From positions 1,247,001-1,311,000 of the forward strand of contig CP016093.1 in the NCBI GenBank assembly GCA_001664005.1: a stretch of DNA of 64,000 bases, given 5' to 3'. The notes beneath the pieces are model-generated. The model was not told where the DNA came from and did no database searches. It saw only the letters and a program-made list of their open reading frames with translations. Below are positions 16,087 through 27,209 of the stretch, in pieces (positions within the stretch are counted from its first letter, which is position 1; each line of letters begins with the position of its first letter). This DNA is from Rhizobiales bacterium NRL2 (GTDB lineage: Bacteria; Pseudomonadota; Alphaproteobacteria; Minwuiales; Minwuiaceae). The position numbers and the translations under genes are program-made.

Positions 16087-17204
16087 CGGACCGGGTCATG
16101 ATCCATGTCCAGCACCTGCTGGGCGTCGGCCATCTGAAGCGCATGGCCATGCTGGCCGGCGCCCTGGCCGAGCGCGGCGCGGCCGTCACCCTGGTTTCCG
16201 GCGGTCCGCCCGCGCCCCAGATCGGGCTGCCGTCCGACGTCGACTTCCGCCAGTTGCCGCCGGTCCGGGCGAAGGACCAGCGGTTCTCCGGCCTGATCGA
16301 TGGGGAGGGGCGGGACGTCGACGACGATTTTCTCGACCGCCGCCGCGACGAACTGCTGGCGATCTTCGAGGAACGCCGGCCCGACATTCTGGTGATCGAA
16401 CTCTTTCCGCTCGGCCGCCGCCAGCTCCGCTTCGAACTGCTGGCGCTGCTGGAGCGGGCGCGGGGACGCTGCCGTACCATCGCCTGCTCGGTCCGGGACA
16501 TCGTCAACCGCCGGCCGCATCGCGAAGCCGAAGCGCTGGACTGGCTGCAGCAGTCTTTCGACCTGCTGCTGGTCCATGGCGACGCGCGCCTGACGCCGAT
16601 CGTCGACAGCGTCGCCGGGATCGAGGCTTTCCGGGGGCGAATCGTGCACACCGGATATCTGGCTGAACCCTTGCCGGCGCCGGCCGGGGAGGGCGATATC
16701 CTGGTCTCGGCCGGCGGCGGCGCGTCCGGGGAGCGGCTATTCGGGGCTGCGGTCGGGGCCTCGGCGCTGCTGCGCGGCGAGGTTCCACAGCGCTGGCGGT
16801 TCCGGCATGGCGCAGGAACCCCATCCGCGCGGTTGAAGGAATGGCGGGCCGTGGCCGCACCGGGTTCGGTCTTCGAGGCGGTGGCGCCGGATTTCCGCGC
16901 CCGTCTGCGCGGGGCGGTGCTTTCGGTGTCCCAACTGGGCTACAACACGGCCGTGGACCTGATGCAGTGCGGAACCCGGGCCGTGGTCGTACCGTTCGAA
17001 GGCGAGGGCGAGACCGAACAGCTGCGCCGGGCGGCGGCGCTGGCGCCCTTCGGGCTGCGCGTGGTGCGTGAATCGGGCCTGGCTGCGCCGGCGCTCGCCG
17101 CCGCCGTCTGGGCGGCGCTGTCGGGCCCGGCGCCGGTCTTCGCGGGCGCCGTCGATCTGGACGGGCTGGCGCGCGCCGCCGAGACCCTTCTGGCGCGCCA
17201 ATGA
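16083..17204 (+). CDS. MurG/GT28-like glycosyltransferase (COG4671-type)
   Basis: A 373-residue homologue of the enzyme at 10417-11634: IHVQHLLGVGHLKRM at the N-terminus parallels SHDTFGLGHLRRC there, a VHTGYL segment divides the halves, and AVLSVSQLGYNTAVDLMQCGTRAVVVPFEGEGETEQ-type donor-site residues lie near 280-310 (SQLGYNT and the E-x-EGETEQ stretch). It overlaps the preceding phosphatase gene by 4 bp (ATGA) and the following gene by 4 bp. The product is likely cytoplasmic or membrane-associated. The donor and acceptor are unknown. Confidence 0.8.
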   Translation: MTDRVMIHVQHLLGVGHLKRMAMLAGALAERGAAVTLVSGGPPAPQIGLPSDVDFRQLPPVRAKDQRFSGLIDGEGRDVDDDFLDRRRDELLAIFEERRPDILVIELFPLGRRQLRFELLALLERARGRCRTIACSVRDIVNRRPHREAEALDWLQQSFDLLLVHGDARLTPIVDSVAGIEAFRGRIVHTGYLAEPLPAPAGEGDILVSAGGGASGERLFGAAVGASALLRGEVPQRWRFRHGAGTPSARLKEWRAVAAPGSVFEAVAPDFRARLRGAVLSVSQLGYNTAVDLMQCGTRAVVVPFEGEGETEQLRRAAALAPFGLRVVRESGLAAPALAAAVWAALSGPAPVFAGAVDLDGLARAAETLLARQ

Positions 17205-17713
17205 CCCCGGGGGCAGGGGAATACCGCTATCCGCCACGGGCGCTTCGCGGAGACTATCTCAGGGCGGTGATCGGCCTCACAGTCTTTGCCGGTCCGGCAT
17301 TGTTTGTCCCACTTTCTTCTGTCATGGTCTGGCTGCTCGGTGCACTTGGCCTTCTTTTTGCTGGGTTTGCGGTCAGGACGGTGGCGCGGCAGTTCAGCGT
17401 CACGATCGTCGATGCGGAGGCGGTCCGTCAGCGCGGTCCGCTGGCGAGGTCGGTGCGATGGGACGAGTTGGACGAGGTGACGTTGAGATTTTATTCAACC
17501 TGGCGCGATAGAACGTCGGGGTGGATGCAATTGAACATCAAGGGGGGCGGCTCAGCGATACGCGTGGATTCGGCGTTGCAGGACTTCGACCAGTTGGCCG
17601 AAGCGGCCTTTTCCGCCGCCGCGGGGCGCGGAATCGGTTTTGACGCCATGACACGGCAGAATGCGGGCGCCATGGGCTTGGACCTTCCCGAACCGGCTGG
17701 GGGACCGTTCTGA
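17201..17713 (+). CDS. small membrane protein of unknown function (PH-like layout)
   Basis: 170 residues. Two hydrophobic segments (about 20-42 and 43-60) are followed by a soluble beta-rich part with VTIVDAEAVRQRGPLARSVRW, reminiscent of bacterial membrane proteins with a PH-like domain, and a C-terminal extension. I do not recognise a specific family. The coding sequence is visibly less GC-rich and less codon-biased than its neighbours (runs such as TTGTTTGTCCCACTTTCTTC), suggesting a different origin or relaxed selection. It starts in a 4-bp overlap with the glycosyltransferase gene and its stop abuts the ATG of the following ABC ATPase gene, so it could belong to either set. Confidence 0.65.
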   Translation: MTPGAGEYRYPPRALRGDYLRAVIGLTVFAGPALFVPLSSVMVWLLGALGLLFAGFAVRTVARQFSVTIVDAEAVRQRGPLARSVRWDELDEVTLRFYSTWRDRTSGWMQLNIKGGGSAIRVDSALQDFDQLAEAAFSAAAGRGIGFDAMTRQNAGAMGLDLPEPAGGPF

Positions 17714-19608
<1,895 letters not shown>

Positions 19609-19612
<4 letters not shown>

Positions 19613-21522
19613 TCCGATGGCTCGCAGCCTTGTCCGTCGGGCTCTGCGCGGTCACCGGCGCGGCGGCCGAAAGCTACATCGAGACCCCGTGGTTCGAGCA
19701 GCAGGTCGAGAACCGCGAACTGCCGCCGGTCAACGAGCGGCTGCCGGACGAGCCGCTGGTGGTCAGCTATGGCGAGAACAGGTCCGCCGGCCTGCATGGC
19801 GGCGATCTCAACATCCTGATCCCGCGCGACCGCTATCTGCGCCACATGGTGGTCTACAGCTATGCCCGGCTGGTCGGCTATGATCAGAACTACGATTTCG
19901 TCGCCGACATCGCGAAGGATTTCACGGTCGAGGAAGGCCGCATCTTCACCTTCCACCTGCGCCGCGGACACAAGTGGTCCGACGGTCATCCGCTGACGTC
20001 GGATGATTTCCGCTATTTCTGGGAGGATCTGGTCCTCAACGAGGAACTCAATCCCGGCGGCGTTCCGGCCTATCTGCAGGTCGAGGGGCATTCCCCGGTG
20101 GTGGAGTTCCCCGACAAGTATACCGTCCGGTACACTTGGCCGGCGCCGAACCCGCAGTTCCTGCCGCGCCTCGCCGGCGCCTCGCCGCTGTTCATCTACC
20201 GGCCGGCCCACTACCTGAAGCAGTTCCACGTCAACCACGCCGACCCCGAAGAGCTGGCGCGCAAGGTGGAGGCGGCGCAGCGGCCCAACTGGGCCTCCCT
20301 GCACAACCGCCGCGACCGGATGTACCGCTTCGACAACATCGAACAACCGACGCTGCAGCCCTGGAAGAACCGCACCGAGGACAAGTCGACGGGCCGCTTC
20401 GAGGGGGTGCGCAATCCCTACTTCCACAAGGTCGACGAGAACGGCCGGCAGCTTCCCTATCTGGACCGCATGATCCTGACCGTCGCCTCGCCGGCGCTGA
20501 TTCCGGCCCAGGCCGGCTCCGGTCAGACCGATCTGCAGGCGCTGGGGATCCGGCTGGTGGACTGGACCTTCCTGAAGGAGGCCGAGGACCGCGGCAATTA
20601 CGACGTCTACGCCTGGGAAACGGCGATGGGCGCGGAAATGGCGCTGTTCCCCAACCTCAACTACGAGGATCCATACTACCGGGAGCTGCTCCGGGACGTC
20701 CGGTTCCGCCGCGCCCTCTCCCTCGCCATCGACCGTCAGCTGGTCAACGAGGTGATCTATTTCGGCGATGCGCGGGAACAGAACAACACCGTGCTGCCGC
20801 GCAGCCGCCTTTATGAAAAGAGTTACGCCAAACGCTGGGCGGAATACGACCCCGAGCGCGCAAGCGCACTGCTCGACGAACTCGGCCTGACGGAACGGAG
20901 CGGCGGCATCCGCCTGCTGCCCGACGGGCGCAAGCTGGAAGTGATCGTCGAGACCTCGGGCGAGGATCCGCAGCAGATCGACATCCTGGAACTGATCGGC
21001 GAGACCTGGCGCGAAGTCGGCGTGAAGCTGTTCATCAAGCCCTCGCAGCGCGACACCTTCCGCAACCGCGTTTCCGCGGGCCTGGCGATGATTTCGGTCT
21101 GGAACGGCATCCAGGCGGGCCTGGCCACGCCGGAGATGAGCCCCGAGGAACTGGCGCCGACCAGCCAGCTCGGCCTGCAGTGGCCGAAATGGGGGCTGCA
21201 TCACGAATCGGGCGGCACCATGGGCTCGGCGCCGGACATGGAACTGCCGTCGAAGCTTCTGGATCTCTACAAGGACTGGAAGCTGTCGACCGACACCGCC
21301 GAGAAACGCCGCATCTGGCACGAGATGCTGGAGATCAACGCCGAACAGGTCTACTCCATCGGCGTCGTCACCTCCGTACCGCAGCCGGTCGTGGTGCGCC
21401 GCGGCCTGCGCAACGTGCCGAAGAAGGGTGTCTACCACTGGGACCCGGGCGCCTATTTCGGCATCTACAACCCGGACACGTTCTGGTACGAGCCCGAATC
21501 CCTTCGCACCGCCACCCGCTGA
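19609..21522 (+). CDS. peptide-type ABC importer, periplasmic substrate-binding protein (family 5)
   Basis: 637 residues: a signal peptide (residues 1-19, ending TGAAAES) followed by a cluster-C solute-binding protein of the DppA/OppA type. Recognisable parts are the KDFTVEEGRIFTFHLRRGHKWSDGHPLTSDDF block near residue 100-130 (given by its key residues F-x-LR-x-G-x-K-W-S-D-G), and VRFRRALSLAIDRQLVNEVIYFGDA near 365-388. It is longer than most family members (about 520-540), with an insertion around residues 200-250. Aromatic-rich, so peptides or glyco-conjugates are possible ligands. The start ATG lies within the ATPase stop. Confidence 0.92.
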
Positions 21523-21542
21523 AGACGGAACGAGACCAGACG

Positions 21543-22568
21543 ATGTTCACCTACATCATCCATCGCCTGCTGATCATGATCCCGACACTGGTCGTGATCT
21601 CGATCGTGACCTTCGTGATCATTCAGCTCCCGGAAGGCGACTACCTGTCGAACCTGGTCAAGGAACTGCAGGCCCAGGGCGAAGCCGCGGCGCTGGAGAG
21701 GGTCGAATTCCTGCGCCAGCAATACGGCCTGGATGAGCCGGCCATCGTCCAGTACGGCATGTGGGTCGGGCTCTGGCCGGGCCCCAACGGATTCGACGGC
21801 ATTCTGCAGGGCAACTGGGGCTGGGCCTTCGAACAGGATCTGCCCGTGGCCGATGTGGTCGGCGACCGGCTGTTCCTGTCGATGCTGCTCAACTTCACCA
21901 CGATCCTGTTCATCTACATCGTCTCGTTCCCGATCGGCGTCTATTCAGCGACAAGGCAGTACTCGATCGGCGACTACGGCTTCACCTTCCTCGGCTATCT
22001 CGGTCTGGCGACACCGAACTTCCTGCTGGCGCTGATCATCATGTATTTCGGCAATCTCTGGTTCGGCGTCTCCATCGGCGGCCTGATGGACCCCGAATAT
22101 CTCTCCGAGGGCTGGTCGCTCGGCAAGGCGGGTTCCGTGCTGGCGCATCTGGTGGCGCCGGTGATCGTCATCGGCACCGCAGGCACCGCCGGAATGATCC
22201 GGCGGCTGCGCGCCAACCTGCTGGACGAATTGCAGAAGCAGTATGTCGTGACCGCACGCGCCAAGGGCGTGCCGCCCGGCCGGCTGCTGATCAAGTACCC
22301 CGTGCGCATGGCGCTGAACCCGTTCATCGCCGACATCGGCAACCTGCTGCCCGCCGTCGTTTCCGGCTCGGCCATCGTCGCCGTGGTGATGCAGCTGCCG
22401 ACGCTCGGCCCGATCCTGCTGCAATCGCTGCAGAGCCAGGATCAGTACCTGGCCGGCTCCATCCTGATGTTCCTGGCATTCCTCACCGTGGTCGGCATGC
22501 TGATCTCCGACCTTCTTCTGGCGATGCTCGATCCCCGGATCCGGCTGGGCGGGGGCGTGGCGAAATGA
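21543..22568 (+). CDS. peptide-type ABC importer permease (DppB/YejB-like)
   Basis: A 341-residue inner-membrane permease. The N-terminus TYIIHRLLIMIPTLVVISIV is the usual first membrane segment of DppB-type subunits, the first periplasmic part is long, and the EAA loop that contacts the ATPase is visible as YVVTARAKGVPPGRLLIKYP (residues about 236-255). Five or six membrane segments follow the family layout. ATG 21543 is 20 bp after the binding-protein stop; its own stop overlaps the next permease gene (ATGA). Confidence 0.93.
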   Translation: MFTYIIHRLLIMIPTLVVISIVTFVIIQLPEGDYLSNLVKELQAQGEAAALERVEFLRQQYGLDEPAIVQYGMWVGLWPGPNGFDGILQGNWGWAFEQDLPVADVVGDRLFLSMLLNFTTILFIYIVSFPIGVYSATRQYSIGDYGFTFLGYLGLATPNFLLALIIMYFGNLWFGVSIGGLMDPEYLSEGWSLGKAGSVLAHLVAPVIVIGTAGTAGMIRRLRANLLDELQKQYVVTARAKGVPPGRLLIKYPVRMALNPFIADIGNLLPAVVSGSAIVAVVMQLPTLGPILLQSLQSQDQYLAGSILMFLAFLTVVGMLISDLLLAMLDPRIRLGGGVAK

Positions 22569-23734
22569 GCGTTTCGGACTCCGAAGACAAGCTGCGCCAC
22601 TGGGTCGACGATCAGCCCTTCGATCCCCAGTCGCGCGAGACGCTGACGCCGGAGCAGGAGAAATTCTACCTCGCCTCCCAGTGGCAGCTCATGTGGTGGA
22701 AGTTCCGCCGCCACAAGCTGGCGATGATCTCCGCCGCGGTGCTGGCGCTGTTCTACCTCTCGGTGCTGATGAGCGAATTCATCGCGCCCTACGACCTCAA
22801 CACCCGCGACGCCCGGCACATCCTGGCGCCGCCGCAGACGATCCACCTGTTCCACGACGGCAGTCTTGTCGGCCCCTTCGTCTATGGCTACGACCTGGAG
22901 AAGGACGAGGTGATGCGTCAGCGCATCTACACGCCCAGTCCGGAAAAGGTGCAGCCGCTGCGCTTCTTCTGTCTGGGCGACAGCTACGATTATTTCGGCC
23001 TCGTGCCCGGCAGCTTCCATTTCGTCTGCCCGGCCGAAGGGGGCTCGTTTTTCCTGCTCGGCACCGACCGGCTGGGGCGAGACATCTTCAGCCGCATCGT
23101 CCATGGCGCGCGGATATCGCTCACCGTCGGTCTGTTCGGCATCACGCTGTCCTTCATCCTCGGCATCGTCATGGGCGGCATTTCCGGCTATTACGGCGGC
23201 TGGGTGGACAATATCATCCAGCGCGTCATCGAGATGATCCGCTCCTTCCCCGAACTGCCGCTGTGGATGGCGCTGTCGGCGGCGCTGCCGGCCAACTGGT
23301 CGCCCTTGCTGATATTCTTCGGCATTACGGTGATCCTGGCGCTGTTCGACTGGCCATCGCTCGCCCGCGCGGTCCGTTCCAAGCTGCTGGCGCTCCGCGA
23401 GGAGGACTTCACCGTGGCGGCCCAGCTCATGGGGGCCAGTCCGACCCGCGTCATCGGCCGCCACCTTCTGCCCAGCTTCATGAGCCACCTGATCGCCTCG
23501 GCGTCCCTCTCGATTCCGGCGATGATCCTGGGCGAGACGGCGCTGTCCTTCCTGGGCATCGGCCTGCGGCCGCCGATCACCTCCTGGGGCGTGCTGCTGA
23601 ACGAGGCGCAGAACCTCAACGCCGTGGTGCTGACGCCCTGGCTGCTCTGGCCCATGGCGCCGGTCATCATCATCGTTCTGGCGTTCAACTTCATGGGCGA
23701 CGGTCTGCGCGACGCCGCCGACCCCTACAAGTAG
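22565..23734 (+). CDS. peptide-type ABC importer permease (DppC/YejE-like)
   Basis: A 389-residue permease. It has a long cytoplasmic N-terminus (1-50), a first membrane segment around KLAMISAAVLALFYLSVLMS, an unusually long periplasmic segment (about 70-160) and then the conserved LLGTDRLGRDIFSRIVHGAR block. The EAA loop is DFTVAAQLMGASPTRVIGRH. The C-terminus NFMGDGLRDAADP is characteristic of DppC/OppC proteins. It overlaps the partner permease gene by 4 bp. The length above the usual ~300 is explained by the N-terminal and periplasmic extensions, as in YejE. Confidence 0.93.
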   Translation: MSVSDSEDKLRHWVDDQPFDPQSRETLTPEQEKFYLASQWQLMWWKFRRHKLAMISAAVLALFYLSVLMSEFIAPYDLNTRDARHILAPPQTIHLFHDGSLVGPFVYGYDLEKDEVMRQRIYTPSPEKVQPLRFFCLGDSYDYFGLVPGSFHFVCPAEGGSFFLLGTDRLGRDIFSRIVHGARISLTVGLFGITLSFILGIVMGGISGYYGGWVDNIIQRVIEMIRSFPELPLWMALSAALPANWSPLLIFFGITVILALFDWPSLARAVRSKLLALREEDFTVAAQLMGASPTRVIGRHLLPSFMSHLIASASLSIPAMILGETALSFLGIGLRPPITSWGVLLNEAQNLNAVVLTPWLLWPMAPVIIIVLAFNFMGDGLRDAADPYK

Positions 23735-23752
23735 CGGCAAGGCAGGCGCAGC

Positions 23753-25642
23753 ATGTGCGGTATCGCCGGCTGGTATCTGCCGGCCGGCTCCGCGCCCGGC
23801 GCCGCAGCACTGAAGGCCATGACCGACCGGATCGCTCATCGCGGTCCGGACGGCGAGGGCGCGCTGCTGGCAACCAGTTCCGACGGCGCCTGGCAGGGGG
23901 CGCTGGGCCACCGCCGGCTGGCGATCATCGATCTCTCGACTGGCGACCAGCCGATGCATTACACGGCGCCCGACGGGCGGCGGCTGTCGATCGTCTTCAA
24001 TGGCGAGGTCTACAATTTCCAGACCCTGCGCACGGAACTGGAGGCGCTGGGACACGTCTTCCGCACTACTTCCGACACCGAGGTAGTGCTCGCCGCACAC
24101 GCCGAATGGGGACCGGAATCGGCAAAGCGGCTGAGGGGCATGTTCGCCCACATCATCTGGGAGCATGAGCGGGGCCGCATGACGGTCGTCCGCGACCGCT
24201 TCGGCAAAAAGCCCTTGTTTCTCGCGCGGCGGCCGGAGGGCGGATTCTACTGCGCTTCCGAGATCAAGGCGCTGCTGTCTGCGCCGGGAGTCGGGGCGCG
24301 GCTCGACCGCTCGGTTCTGCCGCATTACCTGAACTACCGATACGTGCCCGGTCCGCACACGTTCTTCGAAGGGATCGAGAAGCTGTCGCCCGCGAGCATC
24401 GCTGTCTGCGAGGGCGGTGAAGTCACGGTCAGCCGTTACTGGACGACGCCGGACAGCCGGGTCGAGCCCCACGCCGCCGAGGGCGACCCGGTGGCCGCCT
24501 TCATGGACATGCTGCAGCAGGCGGTGGCGCTGCGCATGGTCTCCGATGTGCCCTTCGGCGCGTTCCTCTCCGGCGGCATCGACAGTTCGGCCATCGTCGC
24601 ACTGATGAGCCGGGTGAGCGACCTGCCGGTGAACACCTTCTCCGTCGGCTTCGCCGAGGGCGAATACAGCGAACTCGGCTACGCCCGCCAGATCGCCGAG
24701 CAGTTCGGCACGCGCCATCACGAACTGGAGGTCTCGGCCGATACGCTGATGGACTGGCTGCCCGAGCTCATCGGCTTTCGCGACGCCCCGGTGGCCGAGC
24801 CGTCGGACATCCCTATCCACCTGCTGTCGGCAGAGGCCCGCAAGTCGGTGAAGATGGTGCTGACAGGGGAAGGATCGGACGAGATCCTGGCCGGCTACCC
24901 CAAGCACCGCGCCGAGCGCCAGGCCGCGCGCTATCACGCACTGATACCGGGGGCGCTGCACGAAAGCCTGGTCCGTCCGCTGGTTGCGGCGCTGCCCTAC
25001 CGCTTCCGCCGCATCAAGACGCTGTTCGACAGCCTGTCGGAGCGGGATGTGCGCGACCGGTTTCCGCGCTGGTTCGGCGTGCTGGGGCCGAAGGCGCGGG
25101 CCCGCCTGCTGAAGGCCGGCATCGACCCGGCCGAACTGGACCCCACGCCGTTCGAAACCCGCGAGTGCGCCAGTCCGCTCCGCCGTCTGCAGCACTTCGA
25201 TCAGACCTCCTGGCTGCCCGACAACCTGCTGGAGCGGGGCGACCGCATGACCATGGCGGCCTCGATCGAGGCGCGCATGCCCTTCATGGACCATGAACTG
25301 GCGGAACTGGTCGCCGGCCTGCCCGACGACTGCCGCATCCGCGGCGGCGAGGACAAGTGGCTGCTGCGCGAAGGCATGCGCCGCATCCTGCCGCGCGAAA
25401 TCCTGGAGCGGCCCAAGGTCGGCTTCCGCGTGCCGGTGAACGAATGGTTCCGCACCACCATGCGCGACTGGGTGCGCGACCACCTTGCCGGGGCTGACAG
25501 CCGCTCGGCGGTGCTCTACGAAGGGGCGGAGCTGGCCCGGATACTGGACGACCACGAACAGGGCCGTCAGAATCACGAGAAGCTGATCTGGACGCTTGTC
25601 ACGCTGGAACTGTTCCTGCGCCGCTATGCCCTGAACCCCTGA
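23753..25642 (+). CDS. asnB: glutamine-hydrolysing asparagine synthetase
   Basis: 629 residues. The class II glutaminase domain begins with the catalytic Cys2 (MCGIAGWY) and has FNGEVYNF near residue 85; the synthetase domain holds the ATP pyrophosphatase loop LSGGIDSSAIVAL (residues about 276-288) and the LTGEGSDEILAGYPKH block. Such proteins make asparagine from aspartate, but homologues inside polysaccharide or secondary-metabolite clusters often amidate other carboxylates. Location between an ABC importer and a methyltransferase, in a glycosyltransferase-rich series, makes such a specialised role possible. The start lies 18 bp after the permease stop. Confidence 0.92.
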   Translation: MCGIAGWYLPAGSAPGAAALKAMTDRIAHRGPDGEGALLATSSDGAWQGALGHRRLAIIDLSTGDQPMHYTAPDGRRLSIVFNGEVYNFQTLRTELEALGHVFRTTSDTEVVLAAHAEWGPESAKRLRGMFAHIIWEHERGRMTVVRDRFGKKPLFLARRPEGGFYCASEIKALLSAPGVGARLDRSVLPHYLNYRYVPGPHTFFEGIEKLSPASIAVCEGGEVTVSRYWTTPDSRVEPHAAEGDPVAAFMDMLQQAVALRMVSDVPFGAFLSGGIDSSAIVALMSRVSDLPVNTFSVGFAEGEYSELGYARQIAEQFGTRHHELEVSADTLMDWLPELIGFRDAPVAEPSDIPIHLLSAEARKSVKMVLTGEGSDEILAGYPKHRAERQAARYHALIPGALHESLVRPLVAALPYRFRRIKTLFDSLSERDVRDRFPRWFGVLGPKARARLLKAGIDPAELDPTPFETRECASPLRRLQHFDQTSWLPDNLLERGDRMTMAASIEARMPFMDHELAELVAGLPDDCRIRGGEDKWLLREGMRRILPREILERPKVGFRVPVNEWFRTTMRDWVRDHLAGADSRSAVLYEGAELARILDDHEQGRQNHEKLIWTLVTLELFLRRYALNP

Positions 25643-25653
25643 GGCCTCGCCGG

Positions 25654-26490
25654 ATGAACGAAGAGCAAGTCGCCGATTTCTGGGAGACGCACCCCTGCGG
25701 CGATCATCAGGTCGGCGGGCTGAAGGACGACTATCTCGACTTCTTCGACCGTTACGACGCCTTCCGCTACGCCAAGGAAGGCCACATCCTGGGCTGTCTC
25801 GACGCCATCGACTGGCGCGGGAAGAAGGTGCTGGAGATCGGCCTGGGGCAGGGCGCGGATTCCGAACAGATCATCCGCCGCGGCGGCGAATGGTCGGGCC
25901 TGGACCTGACCAACGAGGCCGTCGACCGGACCCGCACGCGCCTTGGCCTGCGCGGCCTGCCCTTCGACGAGATCAGGCAGGGTTCGATCCTGGACGCGCC
26001 CTATGCGGACCGGAGCTTCGACATCATCTTCAGCCATGGCGTGCTGCACCACGTGCCGGATATTGCGACGGCCGAGAAGGAACTCCGCCGGCTGATCCGC
26101 GACGACGGCGAACTGGTCGTCATGATGTACGCGAAGTGGTCGCTGAACTACCTGCTGGCAATCGCCGTGCTGCGCCGCCTCGGGCTGGCGGCGATGGTGA
26201 CGCTGGGCATGCGCGGTTCCGGCATCTACGCCGAGCACTACGACAATGCGAAGCGGGCCGGGCTCGGCGAGTATCTGAAGATGTCGAACTTCATCCACCG
26301 CAGCACCGACGGCGCCGGCAATCCCTACAGCAAGGTCTATGACCGCGCCGGACTGGAGAAGGACTTCCCCCATTTCCGCGTCACGCGGACCTACAAGCGC
26401 TTCATGTACGCGCCGCCCCTGCCGGTGACCAACTGGCCGGGCGGGCGTCTGATGGGATGGCATCTCTGGGCCCATCTGAAGCCCCGATGA
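25654..26490 (+). CDS. class I SAM-dependent methyltransferase
   Basis: A 278-residue methyltransferase. The SAM-binding motif I is VLEIGLGQGADSEQI (residues 53-67), the acidic end of strand 2 is WSGLDLTNEAV, motif II is SFDIIFSHGVLHHVPD, and post-motif residues ELRRLIRDDGELVVMMY follow. The UbiE/COQ5-like core plus an extended C-terminus suggests a small-molecule target. It begins 11 bp after the asparagine synthetase gene and overlaps the next gene by 4 bp, so it is likely co-expressed with both. Confidence 0.9.
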   Translation: MNEEQVADFWETHPCGDHQVGGLKDDYLDFFDRYDAFRYAKEGHILGCLDAIDWRGKKVLEIGLGQGADSEQIIRRGGEWSGLDLTNEAVDRTRTRLGLRGLPFDEIRQGSILDAPYADRSFDIIFSHGVLHHVPDIATAEKELRRLIRDDGELVVMMYAKWSLNYLLAIAVLRRLGLAAMVTLGMRGSGIYAEHYDNAKRAGLGEYLKMSNFIHRSTDGAGNPYSKVYDRAGLEKDFPHFRVTRTYKRFMYAPPLPVTNWPGGRLMGWHLWAHLKPR

Positions 26491-27209
26491 GGTGGGCTGT
26501 CGGATGGCTGTCCGGTTTCGCGCTCCTTCTTGCCGCGCTTCTCGCGCCCGCCGCCGCGCAGGAGCGGATCGACATGGCGCTGGTGTTGTCGGTCGACACC
26601 TCCACCAGCGTCGACAATGGCGAGTTCCGGCTGCAGATGGCGGGGCTGGCGACGGCCTTCCGCCATCCGTCGGTGCAGTACGCCATCCTGACCGGCGCGC
26701 CGCGCGGCCTGGCGGTCACGCTGGTGCAGTGGTCGGGCGCCGGCGCCCAGGCGCAGGTCATCCCGTGGACCCTGATCCGGGAGAAGGCGGACGCCGACCG
26801 GCTCGCCAACCGCATTTCCGCGACCGGACGGCAGGTGGTCGGCGGCCGCACTGCGCTGGGGGAGGCCATGGCGCATGGCGTGGCCCTGCTGGCGGAACTC
26901 GAGCACGCGGCGCTGCGCCACGTCATCGACATTTCCGGCGACGGCGGCTCCAACGAGGGCCGGCTGCCGACCGAGGCGCGGGAACTGGCCCGCAGCGCCG
27001 GGGTGCAGATCAATGCCGTCGCCATCCTGAACGAGGAGCCGCGGCTGGATCACTATTTCAGCTCCGACGTCATCGTCGGCCCCGGGGCTTTTCTGGTCAC
27101 GGCGACGGACTATGTCGATTTTGCCCGGGCCATCCGCCTGAAGCTGGTGCGGGAGATCCTGGGCACGCCCATCGCCTTCGAGGACAGCGGACGACGCCAT
27201 TATGAATGA
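26487..27209 (+). CDS. secreted VWA-like protein (DUF1194 type)
   Basis: A 240-residue protein with a signal peptide (residues 1-25, Leu/Ala-rich, ending AAAQE) followed by a von Willebrand factor A-like domain. The metal-ion-dependent adhesion site is Asp37-x-Ser39-x-Ser41 in LSVDTSTSVD, with a Thr in GGRTALGEAM and an acidic loop in DISGDGGSN completing the site. Probable location is the periplasm or cell surface. Function unknown; VWA domains usually mediate metal-dependent protein contacts. Its end overlaps prmA by 8 bp and its start overlaps the methyltransferase stop. Confidence 0.85.
   Translation: MRWAVGWLSGFALLLAALLAPAAAQERIDMALVLSVDTSTSVDNGEFRLQMAGLATAFRHPSVQYAILTGAPRGLAVTLVQWSGAGAQAQVIPWTLIREKADADRLANRISATGRQVVGGRTALGEAMAHGVALLAELEHAALRHVIDISGDGGSNEGRLPTEARELARSAGVQINAVAILNEEPRLDHYFSSDVIVGPGAFLVTATDYVDFARAIRLKLVREILGTPIAFEDSGRRHYE

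Noticed and set aside
22442-25576. 1044-codon antisense open frame opposite the permease and asparagine synthetase genes
   Set aside because: Composition typical of antisense GC-rich frames, no domains, and it covers three well-supported genes.
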